From positions 1-6,665 of the forward strand of contig NZ_CABUHK010000142.1 in assembly GCF_902491285.1 (NCBI RefSeq): a DNA stretch of 6,665 nt, in the 5' to 3' direction. The stretch comes from an uncultured Bacteroides sp. Its GTDB lineage: Bacteria > Bacteroidota > Bacteroidia > Bacteroidales > Bacteroidaceae. A model generated the notes under the pieces. It saw nothing but the letters and a program-made list of their open reading frames with translations. It was not told where the DNA came from and searched no databases. Position numbers and translations under genes: made by a program. Of this stretch, positions 5,424-6,665 are shown in pieces (within the stretch, counting starts at the first letter, position 1; every line of letters starts with the position of its first letter).

Positions 5424-6665
5424 ATGAAGAAACTCCTTCCCGACTTAATCGCCATCCTGGCCTTTATAATTCTTTCTTTTGCTTATTTCTTTCCGGCTGA
5501 CATTGAAGGCCGTATTTTGTTTCAGCATGATTCCGTAGCCGGAGTCGGTGCCGGACAGGAATCGAAAGAGTACCGTGACCGCACCGGAGAACGTACGCGC
5601 TGGACAAATGCTATCTTTGGCGGTATGCCTACCTATCAGATGTCTCCGAGTTACGACTCGACGAAAGTGCTGAGCTGGGTGGAAAAAGTGTATCGTCTCT
5701 ACCTGCCGGATTATGTAGTGCTGACCTTTATCATGATGCTCGGATTCTATATCCTCTTGCGGGCATTCGGAATATCTGTCTGGCTGGCGGGATTAGGCGG
5801 AGTCATATGGGCTTTCTCTTCCTATTTCTTTATCCTTATACCGGCGGGACATATCTGGAAATTTGTGACGTTGGCTTATATTCCGCCTACGATTGCGGGT
5901 GTCGTCTTGGCGTACCGGAAGAAATACCTGTTGGGTGGGATTGTCACAGCTTTATTCATTGCTCTTCAGATTCAGTCCAACCATATACAGATGAGCTACT
6001 ACTTTATGTTTGTCATCCTGTTTATCGTAGGGGCTTACTTTGAGGATGCTTATAAGAAGAAAGAATTGCCGCATTTCTTCAAAGCCAGCGCGGTTTTGAC
6101 ATTGGCTGCCGTGGTGGGAGTGTGTATCAATATCTCCAACCTGTACCATACGTATGAGTATAGCAAAGAGACGATGCGCGGCAAAAGCGAGTTGAAGCAG
6201 GAAGGACCTGCTGCCAATCAGACAAGTAGCGGACTGGACCGTGATTATATTACGAACTGGAGCTATGGAATTGGCGAAACATTGACTTTATTGGTCCCGA
6301 ACGTGAAAGGCGGTTCATCATCAGCTACTTTATCACAGAATGAAGCTGCCATGGCAAAGGCTAATCCGATGTATGGCAATATCTATTCGCAGTTTCCGCA
6401 GTATTTTGGTGACCAGCCGTGGACTGCCGGTCCGGTATATGTAGGGGCATTTGTCATGTTTCTGTTTATATTGGGCTGCTTTATTGTCAAAGGCCCGCTC
6501 AAATGGGCATTGTTAGGTGCCACTATTTTCTCTATCCTGCTTTCTTGGGGAAAGAACTTCATGGGGCTGACGGATTTCTTCATAGATTATATTCCGATGT
6601 ATAATAAGTTCCGTGCCGTATCTTCCATTCTGGTGATTGCTGAATTTACCATTCCTTTGTTGGCG
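5424..6665 (+). CDS. YfhO-family polytopic membrane protein, 3' end beyond window
   Basis: An open frame runs from ATG 5424 to the window end (414 codons seen); Bacteroidota members of this family are usually about 800 residues, so roughly half is visible. It begins MKKLLPDLIAILAF, with a first membrane segment at about 8-23. A long outward loop (24-95) follows with FQHDSVAG (33-40), whose D36 resembles the acidic residue in the first loop of GT-C glycosyltransferases. Further hydrophobic segments lie at about 97-114, 117-139, 145-164, 168-184, 190-206, 219-238, 337-355, 358-374 and 396-414. The loop at about 240-335 (KETMRGKSEL, PMYGNIYSQFPQYFGDQPW) fits the family. The Bacillus namesake is linked to glycosylation of lipoteichoic acid, which Bacteroides lacks, so the substrate here is unknown; sugar transfer from a lipid carrier is an inference. 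It lies 74 bases after ahcY, across the hairpin. The start has no Shine-Dalgarno, but an N-terminal MKK before the first membrane segment is convincing. Confidence 0.87.
   Translation, partial: MKKLLPDLIAILAFIILSFAYFFPADIEGRILFQHDSVAGVGAGQESKEYRDRTGERTRWTNAIFGGMPTYQMSPSYDSTKVLSWVEKVYRLYLPDYVVLTFIMMLGFYILLRAFGISVWLAGLGGVIWAFSSYFFILIPAGHIWKFVTLAYIPPTIAGVVLAYRKKYLLGGIVTALFIALQIQSNHIQMSYYFMFVILFIVGAYFEDAYKKKELPHFFKASAVLTLAAVVGVCINISNLYHTYEYSKETMRGKSELKQEGPAANQTSSGLDRDYITNWSYGIGETLTLLVPNVKGGSSSATLSQNEAAMAKANPMYGNIYSQFPQYFGDQPWTAGPVYVGAFVMFLFILGCFIVKGPLKWALLGATIFSILLSWGKNFMGLTDFFIDYIPMYNKFRAVSSILVIAEFTIPLLA

Noticed and set aside
5807..6604. Several short open frames on both strands within the YfhO-family gene
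   Set aside because: They overlap the membrane gene in other frames, whose hydrophobic segments explain the sequence. None has its own start signals or domains.

Overview
The window looks like chromosomal DNA from a Bacteroides-type member of the Bacteroidota. The evidence is promoter boxes of the Bacteroides form (TAnnTTTG, in one case with TTTG 20 bp upstream), starts without clear Shine-Dalgarno sequences, moderate GC, and protein families typical of gut Bacteroides. No mobile element, CRISPR array, integrase or foreign-looking gene is visible. This is a housekeeping neighbourhood, not an accessory island.

Layout. At the left edge is the 5' part of a tRNA-Asn(GUU) gene on the minus strand. 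It is divergent from a plus-strand pair: a PfkB-family kinase that is probably an adenosine kinase (127-1116) and a membrane-anchored S41 C-terminal processing protease (1150-2850). The pair is 33 bases apart with no terminator between. The protease gene converges on a minus-strand histidine kinase gene (2933-3745), and a very long, nearly perfect hairpin (2856-2919) with T-tracts on both strands sits between them as a two-way terminator. The kinase gene is divergent from ahcY, S-adenosylhomocysteine hydrolase (3919-5349, true start probably 3931), across a 173-base region carrying one promoter for each side. After ahcY a two-tier hairpin (5356-5402) is followed, only 21 bases later, by a large polytopic YfhO-family membrane protein gene (5424 to beyond 6665), which is cut by the window edge.

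How the genes may work together. AhcY splits S-adenosylhomocysteine into adenosine and homocysteine. Adenosine kinase, if that is the specificity of the first gene, would remove the adenosine and pull this reversible reaction forward. The two are close but in separate transcription units. The S41 protease, the soluble sensorless histidine kinase and the YfhO protein have envelope or signalling roles that cannot be tied to the methyl cycle from sequence alone. I see no convincing new system. The items most worth checking are the ahcY-yfhO hairpin as a readthrough control point, the sensorless histidine kinase sharing a regulatory region with ahcY, and the unusually long convergent terminator.
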